Positions 54,505 to 64,000 of a stretch of 64,000 nucleotides of DNA are shown piece after piece; positions within the stretch are counted from its first letter, which is position 1, and every line of letters begins with the position of its first letter. Made by a program: the position numbers and the translations under genes. This stretch comes from Cellvibrionaceae bacterium AOL6 (GTDB taxonomy: Bacteria > Pseudomonadota > Gammaproteobacteria > Pseudomonadales > Cellvibrionaceae). The stretch spans positions 23,309 to 87,308 of the forward strand of contig NOXC01000015.1 of assembly GCA_003265435.1 (NCBI GenBank), read 5' to 3'. The notes beneath the pieces were generated by a model. That model had not been told where the DNA came from. It did not search any database and saw only the letters and a list, made by a program, of their open reading frames with translations.

Positions 54505-57500
54505 CTAGCCCAGCTCTGACCACAGCTTTTTCAAGCGTTTTTCAGACACAGGGACACGCGTCTTGAGAGTTTGTGCAAACAGAGACACTCGGAACTCTTC
54601 CAGCATCCAGCGATACTGCTGCCACGGCGCATCTGCGAGGTACGCCGCCTTGCCGAGCTTCTGCACGCGATCTTCATGCTGCTGCCAGAGGGCTTGCACA
54701 CTGTGCATGCCCACGCGATCGGCCTGCGGCTTCTGTGGTGCTTTTTCCATCCGCACGAGAATCGCGTCCATATACCGGGGCCACTCCTGCACCCACTCCC
54801 ACGGCGTCTCGAACAGGCAGCCCCGATAGAACAGATTATTCAGCTGTGTCTGGATATCCCCGAAACACAGTGCCATCGCCAACGCATTTCGGCTCGACTT
54901 AATCTGCTTTCGTATCGCCACCACCTTTGCCAGGCACTGCAAGAGCACGGCCGCGTGGGCTTCTGCCTGGGCGACGATCTCTGCCCGGCCTTGGCGAATT
55001 CGTTCCTTGAACGCCTCAGGTTCGCGCACATCAATCAACGCGGCTCCGCCAAAACAGACCTGACGCACCGCCGCGAGCAGCAGGTCATCCACCACCTCTT
55101 CGCGACTGCCCATATCCACCAAGGTCAGACCCACGTCTTTGTTGCGCAGTAACTGCTTGCGTGCATAACGGGCGGTTTCGCCGAGTTCGTTTAAGGCGAG
55201 CTGACAGATGCCAACATTGGTTTGCACCGCCGCCTCGATCGGGTTGTCCGTCATTTTAAGATCAACCGCGCGCGTGCGCGTGTTGGCTTGTAATGCCGGG
55301 TAGGCTCTTACTTTCACCTGCCCGCGCGCCAACTCCACAAACTCGGGTAATTCACCAAAGTCCCAGCGTTGAATGCCCTCTTTTTCAATATCACTGCCCA
55401 CGTCTTCGAGCGTTTCCTGAACCCGGGCTTTATATTTCTCACGCAACGATTCGAGATCTCGCCCCTGATCCAAGTGCTTGCCGCGCTCATCTAGGACGAC
55501 GATATTCGCGTGATAGAACGCATCGAGTTTCTCGGGCTGCCAGGCGTCCATTGGAATCTGCGTTCCGCTCAGTACGCTAAGCTGCTCCGCTAACGCCTCC
55601 AGCAACAGGCCTGTACCCGGTGTCATTCTGGCCAAGGCCCGCTCGACAAAATGCGGCACCGGCACCATGGTTTTGCGCAGCTGCTTCGGCAACGTTTTGA
55701 CCAGCGCGATGCACTTCTCTGTCAGCAGGCCAGGAACGAGCCATTCGAGCTCTTGGGCCTGAATCTGATGCAACACCCCCACCGGCACCAGCACGTTCAT
55801 GCCATCGTTTTGGCGGGTCGGATCAAACTCGTAACGCACCGGCAGTGTCAGTGCGCCGTTGCGCACGTGCTCTGGAAACTGCTGTTCGGAAACATTGTCT
55901 GCGCCGTGCAGCATCACGTCTTCTCGCGTCATGCGAAGCAGCTCAGGCTGGCTTTTTTCTTCTGTTTTCCGCCAATGTTCAAAGCCTGCAAGATTCGTAA
56001 TCGCTTCCGGGATACGGGCATCGTAGAACGCAAAAAGTTGCTGATCATCGACCAGAATATCGCGTCGGCGAGCTTTTGCCTCAAGGTGTGTCACTTCCTC
56101 GATTAATGCAGCATTGTCTTTGAAGAAACGACCGTTGCCGCGATACTGCCCCTCAACCAGTGCCGAGCGTATAAATAGCTCACGACATAAGGCCGGATCA
56201 ATTTTCGCATATTCCACGCGCTGTTTTTCAGAGAGCACCAGTCCCCAAAGCCGCTTTTTCACAAAGGCTTTGACGGAACCAGAACGCTGCTCGTAATGCG
56301 GCTCGAAATACTCTTTCTGAATTAAATGCTCCGCAGCGTGCAGTACCCAGTTCACATCGATTTTCGCCACGTAGTGTGCATAGAGCTGCGTGGTTTCGAT
56401 AAATTCCGCTGCCATAACCCAAGGCAATCGTTTTTTCTTCAAACCCGATCCCGGAAAAATCATGAATTTTCGACCTCGGGTCCCGAGGTAATCGCGCGCT
56501 TGGTCTTCATCATTTTTTCGCCCGATATTGGACAACAGCCCAACCAATAGCGCTTGATGCACTTGCTCGTAGGATGCCGGCTCATCATTCAATTTAAAAC
56601 CCAGAGATTTAGTTTGGGTTTTCAGTTGATGGTGTAAATCCCGCCACTCTCGCAAGCGAAGAAAATTTAAAAATTCTTTTTTGCACTGTTTTCGCCACTG
56701 ATTCTGACTGAGTTCTTGCCGCTGCGCTTCGACATAACGCCACAGATTCACGTAAGTCAGGAAGTCGGAATGCTCGTGAAAAAAGCGCCGATGTTTCTCG
56801 TCCGCAGCTTGCTGTTTTTCCTGCGGGCGCTCACGCGGGTCCTGAATGGTCAGTGCGGATACGATAATGAGGACTTCGTTGACGCAACCCAGCCGCTCGG
56901 ACTCAATTAGCATGCGCGCAAAACGAGGGTCGACAGATAAGCCGTGAATTTTCTTACCGAGTGCGGTGATCTGACCGCGACGATTTACCGCATGCAACTC
57001 TTCCAGCAGACGGTAGCCGTCATTAATCAAGCGCTGATCGGGTGGATCGATAAAGGGAAAATCCTCAACGCGTCCCATTTTCATCTGCAACATTTGCAGG
57101 ACCACCGCCGCGAGGTTGGTACGAAGCAATTCCGGGTCGCTGAATTCCGGGCGCTGTAAAAAATCTTCCTCGTCGTACAGGCGATAGCAAATGCCTTCAC
57201 TGACACGGCCGCAGCGCCCTTTACGCTGATTTGCACTGGCCTGTGAAATCGGCTCTATCGGTAGACGCTGAACTTTGGTTCGCACACTGTAGCGACTGAT
57301 CCGCGCCAAGCCACTGTCAATCACGTAGCGGATGCCCGGCACGGTGATGGAGGTTTCCGCTACGTTGGTCGCGAGTACAATGCGCTGCCCTCGATGACTT
57401 TGAAACACCTTGTTCTGTTCCGCGAGGCTCAAGCGCGCATACAGCGGCAGAACTTCGAGCGCAGGCAGTTGGGCTCGCTTGAGCGCCAAAGACACTTCGC

Positions 57501-58422
57501 GAATTTCCCGTTCACCACTTAAAAAGACCAGGATGTCTCCGCCCTGCTGCCGCGACTCCTGTAAAATTTCTTCCGTGGTGGCCACCACAGCTTCTGCAAG
57601 GTTTTCGCCGATGTCGGACCAAGGGCGATAGCGCACTTCAACGGGGAAAGTGCGCCCTGAGACTTCGATCACCGGAGCCTCATTAAAGTGATCGGCAAAA
57701 CGCGCCACATCAATGGTCGCTGAGGTCACAATGACTTTGAGGTCAGGGCGCTTAGGGAGAAGCTGTTTTAGGTAGCCAAGTAAAAAATCGATGTTCAACG
57801 AGCGCTCATGCGCCTCGTCGATAATCAATACATCGTAACCGTGCAATAAGGGGTCGGCCTGAATCTCCGCGAGTAATATCCCGTCCGTCATCAGTTTGAT
57901 TGCTGTGCGCTGATCACTGTGGTCCGTGAAGCGCACCTGATAGCCAACAACCCCGCCGAGCTCCACACCCAGCTCCTCTGCGATACGGCTGGCCACAGTG
58001 CGCGCTGCAATACGGCGAGGCTGGGTGTGCCCGATTCGCCCTTCAATACCAAACCCCAACTCCAGACAAATTTTAGGAATCTGGGTGGTCTTGCCACTGC
58101 CCGTTTCGCCCGCAATGATCACGACCTGGTTGTCCTGAATCGCTTTGGCGATGTCTTCACGCCGACCGACGACAGGTAAGGTTTCAGGGTAGCGAATTTC
58201 GGGTAATTGTTGGCGACGAGTTTCCCGCGCCTGCAGCAGCGCTTGGAGTTCATCGAGCAACTTGCCAAGCTTGCGATCTGCAGGCTGCTGACGCGCCAGG
58301 CGCTGCTCAATAAAGGTCAATGTGGGTTGCAGCCGCGTACGCTGGCGAGCACTGAGGGTGTCCAGTATCTGATAGCAGGTTTTCAGCGCCTGCTCGCTAT
58401 CAAAGGAGGGTGTCGTCGGCAT
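54505..58422 (-). CDS. hrpA: ATP-dependent RNA helicase HrpA
   Basis: A 1305-residue DEAH-box helicase, full HrpA length. Motif I GETGSGKTT (about residue 105-113), DEAH (about 202-205), SATID and QRKGRCGRV mark the two RecA domains, followed by winged-helix/ratchet and OB regions and the long HrpA-specific C-terminal DUF3418 region. HrpA resolves stalled or collided ribosomes in E. coli. It lies downstream of accA, separated by a terminator, so it is probably transcribed on its own. Confidence 0.94.
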   Translation of the reverse strand: MPTTPSFDSEQALKTCYQILDTLSARQRTRLQPTLTFIEQRLARQQPADRKLGKLLDELQALLQARETRRQQLPEIRYPETLPVVGRREDIAKAIQDNQVVIIAGETGSGKTTQIPKICLELGFGIEGRIGHTQPRRIAARTVASRIAEELGVELGGVVGYQVRFTDHSDQRTAIKLMTDGILLAEIQADPLLHGYDVLIIDEAHERSLNIDFLLGYLKQLLPKRPDLKVIVTSATIDVARFADHFNEAPVIEVSGRTFPVEVRYRPWSDIGENLAEAVVATTEEILQESRQQGGDILVFLSGEREIREVSLALKRAQLPALEVLPLYARLSLAEQNKVFQSHRGQRIVLATNVAETSITVPGIRYVIDSGLARISRYSVRTKVQRLPIEPISQASANQRKGRCGRVSEGICYRLYDEEDFLQRPEFSDPELLRTNLAAVVLQMLQMKMGRVEDFPFIDPPDQRLINDGYRLLEELHAVNRRGQITALGKKIHGLSVDPRFARMLIESERLGCVNEVLIIVSALTIQDPRERPQEKQQAADEKHRRFFHEHSDFLTYVNLWRYVEAQRQELSQNQWRKQCKKEFLNFLRLREWRDLHHQLKTQTKSLGFKLNDEPASYEQVHQALLVGLLSNIGRKNDEDQARDYLGTRGRKFMIFPGSGLKKKRLPWVMAAEFIETTQLYAHYVAKIDVNWVLHAAEHLIQKEYFEPHYEQRSGSVKAFVKKRLWGLVLSEKQRVEYAKIDPALCRELFIRSALVEGQYRGNGRFFKDNAALIEEVTHLEAKARRRDILVDDQQLFAFYDARIPEAITNLAGFEHWRKTEEKSQPELLRMTREDVMLHGADNVSEQQFPEHVRNGALTLPVRYEFDPTRQNDGMNVLVPVGVLHQIQAQELEWLVPGLLTEKCIALVKTLPKQLRKTMVPVPHFVERALARMTPGTGLLLEALAEQLSVLSGTQIPMDAWQPEKLDAFYHANIVVLDERGKHLDQGRDLESLREKYKARVQETLEDVGSDIEKEGIQRWDFGELPEFVELARGQVKVRAYPALQANTRTRAVDLKMTDNPIEAAVQTNVGICQLALNELGETARYARKQLLRNKDVGLTLVDMGSREEVVDDLLLAAVRQVCFGGAALIDVREPEAFKERIRQGRAEIVAQAEAHAAVLLQCLAKVVAIRKQIKSSRNALAMALCFGDIQTQLNNLFYRGCLFETPWEWVQEWPRYMDAILVRMEKAPQKPQADRVGMHSVQALWQQHEDRVQKLGKAAYLADAPWQQYRWMLEEFRVSLFAQTLKTRVPVSEKRLKKLWSELG

Positions 58423-58599
58423 GGCTATTCCTGAATCGAACCGCGCATTATACGCAGCTCAATGCAGGAAAAAAGCGCAATCAGGCGCAGCGCACGCAGA
58501 CGAGGATGGTCTCGAGTTCCTTGTGGGTGGCTCCGACAACGTCACAGGCTTCCCACACGACTGAAGCACTGGCCGTCACTAATAGCTGTCGCGAAAATG

Positions 58600-58625
58600 A
58601 AAAAGCCGCTCGAAGAGCGGCTTTT
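58600..58625 (-). terminator. Terminator after accA
   Basis: GCCGCTC-gaa-GAGCGGC perfect 7-bp stem; the A5 tract on the plus strand yields a U-run on the minus-strand transcript, 26 bp beyond the accA stop. Confidence 0.85.
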
Positions 58626-58650
58626 AGATGTGTTGTGTGGCAGAGGTGAC

Positions 58651-59607
58651 TTATACGGGGCCGTTGCCGTAACTCATCAAGCGCTCGTAGCGCTTTTCGA
58701 GCAGGGTGTCGATGTCTTGCGCCTGCAAACCCTCTAGTTGCGCAATCAGTCGTTCCTTCAGAGTGGCACACATGCCTTCAATATTGCGATGCGCCCCGCC
58801 TTGCGGCTCGGGAATCGTCTCATCGACAATATCCAGCTCCTCCAGCACGGAGGAGGTCACGCCCATGGCTTCCGCAGCAAGCGGCGCCTTTTCAACGGTT
58901 TTCCAGATGATATTCGCGCAACCCTCTGGAGAGATAACGAAGTAAGTCGCGTATTGCAACATATTGAGCTGGTCACCCACCCCAATCGCCAAGGCGCCAC
59001 CAGAAGAGCCTTCACCAATTACGGTGCAGATAATCGGGGTGCGCAGGCGGGACATGACCGCCAGATTCTGAGCAATGGACTCACTGATGCCACGCTCTTC
59101 ACTGTCGATGCCAGGATAGGCACCCGGTGTGTCGATGAGGGTCAGCACGGGCAGCTTGAAGCGTTCAGCCATTTCCATCAGACGCAGCGCCTTGCGGTAG
59201 CCTTCGGGTTTCGGCATACCGAAGTTGCGATAGACCTTCTCTTTCACGCTGCGGCCTTTTTCTTCACCGATGACCATGACCGGCTTACCATCGAGTCGGC
59301 CTATGCCTCCGATGATCGCATGATCGTCACCAAAGTGGCGGTCGCCGTGCAGCTCATCCCAGTCATCGAAGACCCGAGAAATGTAGTCCGACGCGTAAGG
59401 ACGCTGGGGATGTCGCGCCACCTGAACAATCTGCCAGGGGCTCAAGTTTGAGTAAATGCTTTCCGTCAGCTTGAGACTCTTTTCCTTAAGCCGCTCGATT
59501 TCTTCCGAAATATTCAATGCGTTGTCGGTTTCGACGAGCTTCAACTCTTCAATCTTGCCTTCAAGTTCCGCAATCGGCTGCTCAAAGTCCAGATAATTAA
59601 GATTCAT
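58651..59607 (-). CDS. accA: Acetyl-CoA carboxylase carboxyltransferase subunit alpha
   Basis: A 318-residue carboxyltransferase alpha subunit, standard length. It begins [22 protein letters not shown] and contains the crotonase-fold CoA-site region ([26 protein letters not shown] in part, [25 protein letters not shown]). With AccD it transfers the carboxyl group from biotin to acetyl-CoA, the first committed step of fatty-acid synthesis. It follows dnaE by 128 bp, the conserved gammaproteobacterial order. Confidence 0.96.
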   Translation of the reverse strand: MNLNYLDFEQPIAELEGKIEELKLVETDNALNISEEIERLKEKSLKLTESIYSNLSPWQIVQVARHPQRPYASDYISRVFDDWDELHGDRHFGDDHAIIGGIGRLDGKPVMVIGEEKGRSVKEKVYRNFGMPKPEGYRKALRLMEMAERFKLPVLTLIDTPGAYPGIDSEERGISESIAQNLAVMSRLRTPIICTVIGEGSSGGALAIGVGDQLNMLQYATYFVISPEGCANIIWKTVEKAPLAAEAMGVTSSVLEELDIVDETIPEPQGGAHRNIEGMCATLKERLIAQLEGLQAQDIDTLLEKRYERLMSYGNGPV

Positions 59608-59735
59608 AGTTGCTGATTACCTTAATGGCGCCCATGTTGGCGCGCTTCCATAGCCCGGGGCCTGATCGCACCCCCAAAAGAGGCGCAAGTCTATCATTCC
59701 TGCCCTAGTGTGTTAACACCAATAGGTGCTGATCC

Positions 59736-62700
59736 TCAGTGACCATAGCGCAACTGGACGCGATCATGGCCGTATTGTCCGCGAAGATTCTGCAACAACT
59801 CATCACTCGGCGCGACTTGCCAGCCCGCGCCCAAAGGGAGCGCGACGCGCATATCTTCTCGACGGTAACGGACGATCAGGGGGCAGCGTTCGGCTTTAAA
59901 CGGCTGAATCAAGGTCTGAAGCTGCTGAATACCCGCCCCTTCGAGGTCTGCGGGCTCCAGCTGCAGCTCTACCGCAGAAATTCGGGCCTCTCGCGCTTCG
60001 TTCAAGCCGCGTACTTGATCGGCGCGCATCTTCAAGCCACCGTTGTAGTCGTCCCGGCTGACCTGACCATCGATGACGAGCAGTGCGTCTTTCTGAAGCT
60101 TTTCCCGGTGCTCGGTGTAGGCGTCCGAAAACAAGGCCACTTCGAGTCTGCCTGTGCGGTCGTCGAGCGTGACAAAGGCCATCGTATCGCCGCGTTTGGT
60201 CTTCATCACGCGGAACGCGACCACCAGGCCAGCCACCGTTTGATTCCCTTTATCCGCCTTTAATTGGGATAAGCGGCTGCTGACGAAGTAACGTAATTCA
60301 TCGTCATACTCGTCAATGGGATGCCCAGTGAGATACAGCCCCAACGTATCGCGCTCACCTTCGAGACGCACTTTCATGCTCCAACGACGAACCTTGCGGA
60401 AATCCATATAGGGGTCGGAATCGGCTTCAGAGCCGGGCACCACTTCGCCAAACAGATCCATCATGCCAGCATTGGCATTCGCTGCACTTTGTTCCGCGGC
60501 TTTCACCGCCTCGGGGATCGCCGCGTACATTACGGCCCGGTCGTAGTCGATATCCGTATTGAGGCCGAGTTTATCGACCGCACCACTGCGCACTAAGGCT
60601 TCCAAAGCACGCTTGTTGACTTTGCGCAGGTCGACGCGATTACAAAAGTCGAAAAGGTCTCGGAACGGGCCCTCTTTACGGGCCTCGAGAATGCTTTCAA
60701 TTGGCCCCTCACCCAAGCCTTTGATCGCGCCGAGGCCATAAATAATGTTGTTGTCGTCATCGACCGTGAACTGAAACTCGCCACGATTCACATCAGGTGG
60801 TAACAGGTTGAGCTTCATGTTTCGACATTCTTCGATAAAGGTCACAACCTTATCGGTCTTGTCCATGTCAGAAGACATTGTCGCCGCCATGAAGTGCGCG
60901 GGGTAATGCGCTTTAAGCCAGGCTGTTTGATAGGAAACGAGGGCGTATGCAGCCGAGTGACTCTTGTTAAAACCGTAACCTGCGAATTTCTCTACCAGGT
61001 CGAAGATTTTCATCGCCAGCTCGGCATCGATGCCTTTGGTCTTCGCGCCGCTTTCAAAGATTGATCGCTGCTTGGCCATTTCTTCGGGCTTTTTCTTACC
61101 CATCGCACGGCGCAGCAAGTCCGCACCACCGAGACTGTAGCCAGCGAGTTCCTGCGCGATCTGCATGACCTGCTCCTGGTAGACGATCACCCCATAGGTG
61201 GGCTCCAGAATGGGTTGCAGGCTCTCGTGCTGGTACTTTGCGTCGGGGTACGCCACTTCTGCCCGGCCGTGTTTACGGTTGATAAAGTCATCCACCATGC
61301 CCGACTGCAGTGGACCAGGACGGAACAGGGCCACAAGGGCGATCATGTCTTCGAGGTTGTCGGGTTTGAGACGGGTGATCAGATCTTTCATGCCGCGGGA
61401 TTCTAGCTGGAACACCGCGGTCGTTTCGGCGCGCTTCAGTAACGCAAAGGTCTCAGGGTCATCGAGTGGAATAAACGCGATATCGAGCGGATCTTCACCG
61501 TGTTTTTTGCGCTGGTCGTTGATCATCTCAACAGCCCAGTCAATGATGGTTAGGGTTCGCAGACCAAGGAAGTCGAACTTCACAAGTCCCGCGTCTTCAA
61601 CATCGTTTTTATCGAACTGGGTAACCAGGCCGCCGCCCGTCTCGTCACAATAAATCGGCGCAAAATCGGTCAGTTTCGTCGGCGCGATGACGACGCCCCC
61701 TGCGTGCTTACCCACGTTCCGAGTGACCCCCTCCAATTTGAGGGCCATTTCCCATATCTCCTGCGCATCACCGTCGTTTTCAAGAAACTCGCGCAAGACT
61801 TCTTCCTGCTCGAACGCTTTATCGAGGGTCATGCCGGGATCGGGAGGAATCATTTTCGACAACTTGTCGGCTAGGCCATAGGATTTTCCCTGCACCCGCG
61901 CGACATCACGCACCACCGCTTTCGCTGCCATGGTACCGAAGGTGATAATCTGGGACACCGCATCGCGGCCGTAGTTGTCGGCGACGTAGCCGATGACCTG
62001 ATCGCGCGTTTCCATACAGAAGTCGATATCGAAATCCGGCATCGAAACCCGCTCTGGGTTCAAGAAGCGTTCGAAAAGCAGATCGTATTGCAGGGGATCA
62101 AGATCGGTAATCAAGAGTGAATAGGCCACGAGCGAGCCCGCACCAGAACCTCGCCCCGGGCCCACGGGAATATTGTGATCCTTCGCCCACTGGATGAAGT
62201 CCATTACGATAAGGAAGTAACCTGGAAACCCCATCTGACAAATGATGTCGAGCTCGAATTTGAGGCGATCGAGGTAAACTTGGCGTTTACTGTCGTACTC
62301 GGGGTCTTTGGGGTCAAGTATGCTCTCTAAGCGCTTGTCTAAGCCTTCGTAGGAGATTTTTGCGAAGAATTCGTCTTCGGTCATACCGTCGGGTATCGGG
62401 TACTCGGGCAAGAAATATTCACCGAGGCGAATATCAAGCGAGCAGCGCTCTGCGATCGCGACACTGTTCTGAAGTGCATCGGGGATGTCTTCGAACAGTG
62501 CGTGCATTTCTTCACTGCTCTTCAGGTATTGCTCTTCGCTGTAACGTCGCTCTCGGCGCGGATCATCCAAAGCGCGCCCTTCTCCGATACACACCCGTGC
62601 TTCGTGGACTTCGAAATCGTCTTTATTAAGAAAGCGCACGTCGTTGGTGGCCACGAGCGGACACTGCATCTCATCCGCCAGTGCAACGGTGCGATGCAAA

Positions 62701-63239
62701 TAGGTTTCGTCGTTTTCTCTACCAGTACGCTGTAATTCGAGATAAAAGCGATCTGGGTAAACGGCCATCCACTCGGCCAACAGTTTACGCGCGTGTTGGA
62801 GGTCGTTGTTGACCAGGCTGGTGCCGATTTCTCCGTATTTGGCGCCCGACAACGCTATCACACCGTCGGCGTGCTCCTTCAACCATGCGCGCTTAATATG
62901 GGGAATGCCTAATTTTTGGCCATCCATGTAGGAGCGCGAAATCAGTTCCGTCAGGTTTTTATAGCCTGCTTCATTCATCGCGTAGAGAGAGATCAGCCAG
63001 GGCTTGGCTTCTTCGTCTTCCCCCAACACCATGAGATCGGTACCACAAATCGGTTTAATCCCCGCGCCCTGGGCGGCTTTATAGAATTTGATCAAGCCAA
63101 AAAAGTTATGAAGATCCGTGATGGCGCATGCGGGTTGCTGCTCCTTGGCGACCTTCTTGATGAAGGGCTTAACGCGAACGATGCTGTCGACAAGGGAGTA
63201 TTCGGTGCGGACACGCAGATGTACGAAAGGCTTGGTCAT
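59736..63239 (-). CDS. dnaE: DNA polymerase III alpha subunit
   Basis: A 1167-residue type I DnaE replicative polymerase. Order: N-terminal PHP domain (VHLRVRTEYSLVDS, AITDLHN), palm with the catalytic PDFDIDF motif (about residues 400-406), thumb/fingers, helix-hairpin-helix region, OB fold (QTVAGLVVAFRV … TLDDRTGRLEVALF, about 990-1070) and C-terminal tau-binding domain. It extends DNA in the replisome. Upstream is the rRNA-operon end, downstream accA. Confidence 0.97.
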   Translation of the reverse strand: MTKPFVHLRVRTEYSLVDSIVRVKPFIKKVAKEQQPACAITDLHNFFGLIKFYKAAQGAGIKPICGTDLMVLGEDEEAKPWLISLYAMNEAGYKNLTELISRSYMDGQKLGIPHIKRAWLKEHADGVIALSGAKYGEIGTSLVNNDLQHARKLLAEWMAVYPDRFYLELQRTGRENDETYLHRTVALADEMQCPLVATNDVRFLNKDDFEVHEARVCIGEGRALDDPRRERRYSEEQYLKSSEEMHALFEDIPDALQNSVAIAERCSLDIRLGEYFLPEYPIPDGMTEDEFFAKISYEGLDKRLESILDPKDPEYDSKRQVYLDRLKFELDIICQMGFPGYFLIVMDFIQWAKDHNIPVGPGRGSGAGSLVAYSLLITDLDPLQYDLLFERFLNPERVSMPDFDIDFCMETRDQVIGYVADNYGRDAVSQIITFGTMAAKAVVRDVARVQGKSYGLADKLSKMIPPDPGMTLDKAFEQEEVLREFLENDGDAQEIWEMALKLEGVTRNVGKHAGGVVIAPTKLTDFAPIYCDETGGGLVTQFDKNDVEDAGLVKFDFLGLRTLTIIDWAVEMINDQRKKHGEDPLDIAFIPLDDPETFALLKRAETTAVFQLESRGMKDLITRLKPDNLEDMIALVALFRPGPLQSGMVDDFINRKHGRAEVAYPDAKYQHESLQPILEPTYGVIVYQEQVMQIAQELAGYSLGGADLLRRAMGKKKPEEMAKQRSIFESGAKTKGIDAELAMKIFDLVEKFAGYGFNKSHSAAYALVSYQTAWLKAHYPAHFMAATMSSDMDKTDKVVTFIEECRNMKLNLLPPDVNRGEFQFTVDDDNNIIYGLGAIKGLGEGPIESILEARKEGPFRDLFDFCNRVDLRKVNKRALEALVRSGAVDKLGLNTDIDYDRAVMYAAIPEAVKAAEQSAANANAGMMDLFGEVVPGSEADSDPYMDFRKVRRWSMKVRLEGERDTLGLYLTGHPIDEYDDELRYFVSSRLSQLKADKGNQTVAGLVVAFRVMKTKRGDTMAFVTLDDRTGRLEVALFSDAYTEHREKLQKDALLVIDGQVSRDDYNGGLKMRADQVRGLNEAREARISAVELQLEPADLEGAGIQQLQTLIQPFKAERCPLIVRYRREDMRVALPLGAGWQVAPSDELLQNLRGQYGHDRVQLRYGH

Positions 63240-63679
63240 GGTGCTTATTATTGCGATGGGTATAAAGGGGGATTATGCCTGAATGGGTGGGTTGGCTGTA
63301 GGGTGAATTTGTTTGTTGGTGTTTTTGTTGTCAGTTTGCTGGGGGGGAGTTCGAGGGGCCAGAGTCCGCCGGATTTAAAATCGAAGCACCCCTGACCAAA
63401 CGGCAGGATAGCCGTTTGGGACAGCCGAAGGCTGCCCGCAGGGCGAGGGCCAGGGATGGCCCGAGTGACCATGACCTTCCCTGCGCAGCAGGGTAGGTCA
63501 TCGGCAGGCGGGAATGACATCAAACGTGTGCTAAGCGGCAAGTTTGTACCTACTCGGAGTGGCAAGCCGTGCTTGCCACCGCTTCGCGGCGCCTTTGGCG
63601 CTCCCCCTGCCGTTCCTGCGGAACAGGCGTGGTCACATGGGGGCCGAGAGTAGTGAGAATGTGCCATCGAATCCTATCC
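63240..63679. other. dnaE leader and hairpin-rich intergenic region
   Basis: About 440 bp. The part next to dnaE should hold its promoter, though I see no clear one; the rest is a chain of hairpins (63396-63627). A 139-codon minus-strand frame here (63248-63667) is explained by the repeats and has no protein-like features. Confidence 0.5.
63396..63627. repeat. Array of about nine consecutive inverted repeats
   Basis: Successive perfect or near-perfect stems: CCAAACGGC/GCCGTTTGG (63396-63419), CAGCC/GGCTG (63422-63434), GCCC/GGGC (63434-63444), GGGCC/GGCCC (63447-63462), ATGACCTtCCCTGC/GCAGGGtAGGTCAT (63471-63501), GTGGCAAGC/GCTTGCCAC (63559-63579), CCGC/GCGG, GCGCC/GGCGC (63589-63601), GTTCC/GGAAC (63612-63624). 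Confidence 0.8.
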
Positions 63680-63712
63680 AAAAAAAAGGCCCATCCTTTC
63701 GGATGGGCCTTT
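63680..63712 (-). terminator. rRNA operon terminator
   Basis: GGCCCATCC-tttc-GGATGGGCC perfect 9-bp stem, with an A8 tract on the plus strand giving U8 after the hairpin, directly downstream of 5S rRNA on the minus strand. Confidence 0.95.
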
Positions 63713-63727
63713 CTTTTTGAATAGAAG

Positions 63728-63844
63728 CCTGACGATGACCTACTCTCACATGGCGAATCACCACACTACCATCGGCGATGCATCGTTTCACTTCTGAGTT
63801 CGGAATGGGGTCAGGTGGGTCCAATGCTCTATTGTCGTCAAGCA
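63728..63844 (-). rRNA. rrf: 5S ribosomal RNA
   Basis: Minus strand begins TGCTTGACGACAATAGAGCA and ends GGTCATCGTCAGGC. It contains the conserved GAACTCAGAAGTGAAACG and CGCCGATGGTAGTGTGG segments and pairing 5' and 3' ends. It is about 117 nt and very close to Pseudomonas 5S. It is the last gene of an rRNA operon entering from the right edge. Confidence 0.96.
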
Positions 63845-64000
63845 AAAAGGGTTGGTTTGAATCACTGTGGCGTACCACAGTCCTCTCACCAGATTCTTTC
63901 TGCGATTCTAAAGTAATCGTGTCATTTAAACGCTGATCAGTTATCTCGCGTCTTTATCTGTTCTGCAATTTTCTTGCGTTGTATCGGTTTCGATACATTT
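63845..64000 (-). other. 23S-5S internal transcribed spacer (partial)
   Basis: The 156 bases upstream of 5S match no 23S rRNA 3' end that I recognise and so appear to be spacer. An inverted repeat (CTGTGG/CCACAG, around 63867-63881) lies just before 5S, and ATCGAAACCGAT near the edge. They are probably part of the precursor-processing structure. Confidence 0.6.

Noticed and set aside
58481..58771. 96-codon minus-strand frame over the accA 3' end
   Set aside because: It runs through accA in another frame and across the terminator; no ribosome site or family features.
63248..63667. 139-codon minus-strand frame between dnaE and the rRNA operon
   Set aside because: It covers the hairpin array and dnaE upstream region; composition reflects the inverted repeats.

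Overview
The window is chromosome of a marine-type gammaproteobacterium. The evidence is a complete MSHA type IV pilus cluster, dnaE-accA synteny, hrpA, mlaA, rnb, trmL, a Pla-1/cef lipase and a Pseudomonas-like 5S rRNA. The large TonB receptor, the CBM/LamG-rich secreted proteins with Pro-Thr linkers and the exosortase E/VPEID-CTERM pair suggest a polysaccharide-degrading lineage such as Cellvibrionaceae. That family placement is inference from gene content only.

Layout. 1-14.4 kb (minus strand): MSHA locus in transcription order mshI, mshI2 (PilN-like), J, K, L, M, N, E, G, a B/F-position minor pilin, A, C, D, O, P and mshQ; mshQ runs off the left edge. Most genes overlap or nearly touch. 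14.4-17.3 kb: trmL (+), then a dedicated protein-sorting pair: exosortase E fused to a CAAX-type protease, and its small VPEID-CTERM substrate, with a sigma54-like promoter in front and a terminator between the two genes. 17.3-22.3 kb: RNase II and a large lipoprotein lipase, convergent on a shared terminator. 22.6-22.8 kb: a decayed IS3-family orfA.

23-45 kb is an accessory, AT-richer region that looks like a glycan-uptake locus. It holds a glycan-binding lipoprotein interrupted by a frameshift at a G7 tract, a large TonB-dependent receptor, a GH42-like secreted glycosidase, two long paralogous secreted proteins (LamG, one CxxCH haem motif, CBM modules), a membrane-bound AraC regulator and a Tat-exported PhoD-like phosphatase. 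A lipoprotein aldose 1-epimerase follows at 45.4 kb. The same CBM and Ig-like modules are shuffled between the hydrolase, the haem-motif proteins and the binding lipoprotein, which suggests they act on one extracellular substrate. I cannot assign the haem-motif proteins to a characterised family, and they are the best candidate here for something undescribed.

46.6-52 kb: a 182-bp terminal-inverted-repeat element, then a five-gene signalling operon (response-regulator/PP2C phosphatase with Glu at the phospho-acceptor site, STAS protein, lipoprotein, FHA protein, CHASE2-like Ser/Thr kinase). 52-63.2 kb: fasciclin lipoprotein, PilZ protein, mlaA, hrpA, accA, dnaE. 63.4-64 kb: a dense run of hairpins, the rRNA operon terminator, 5S rRNA (minus strand) and part of the 23S-5S spacer; no 23S sequence is recognised before the window ends.
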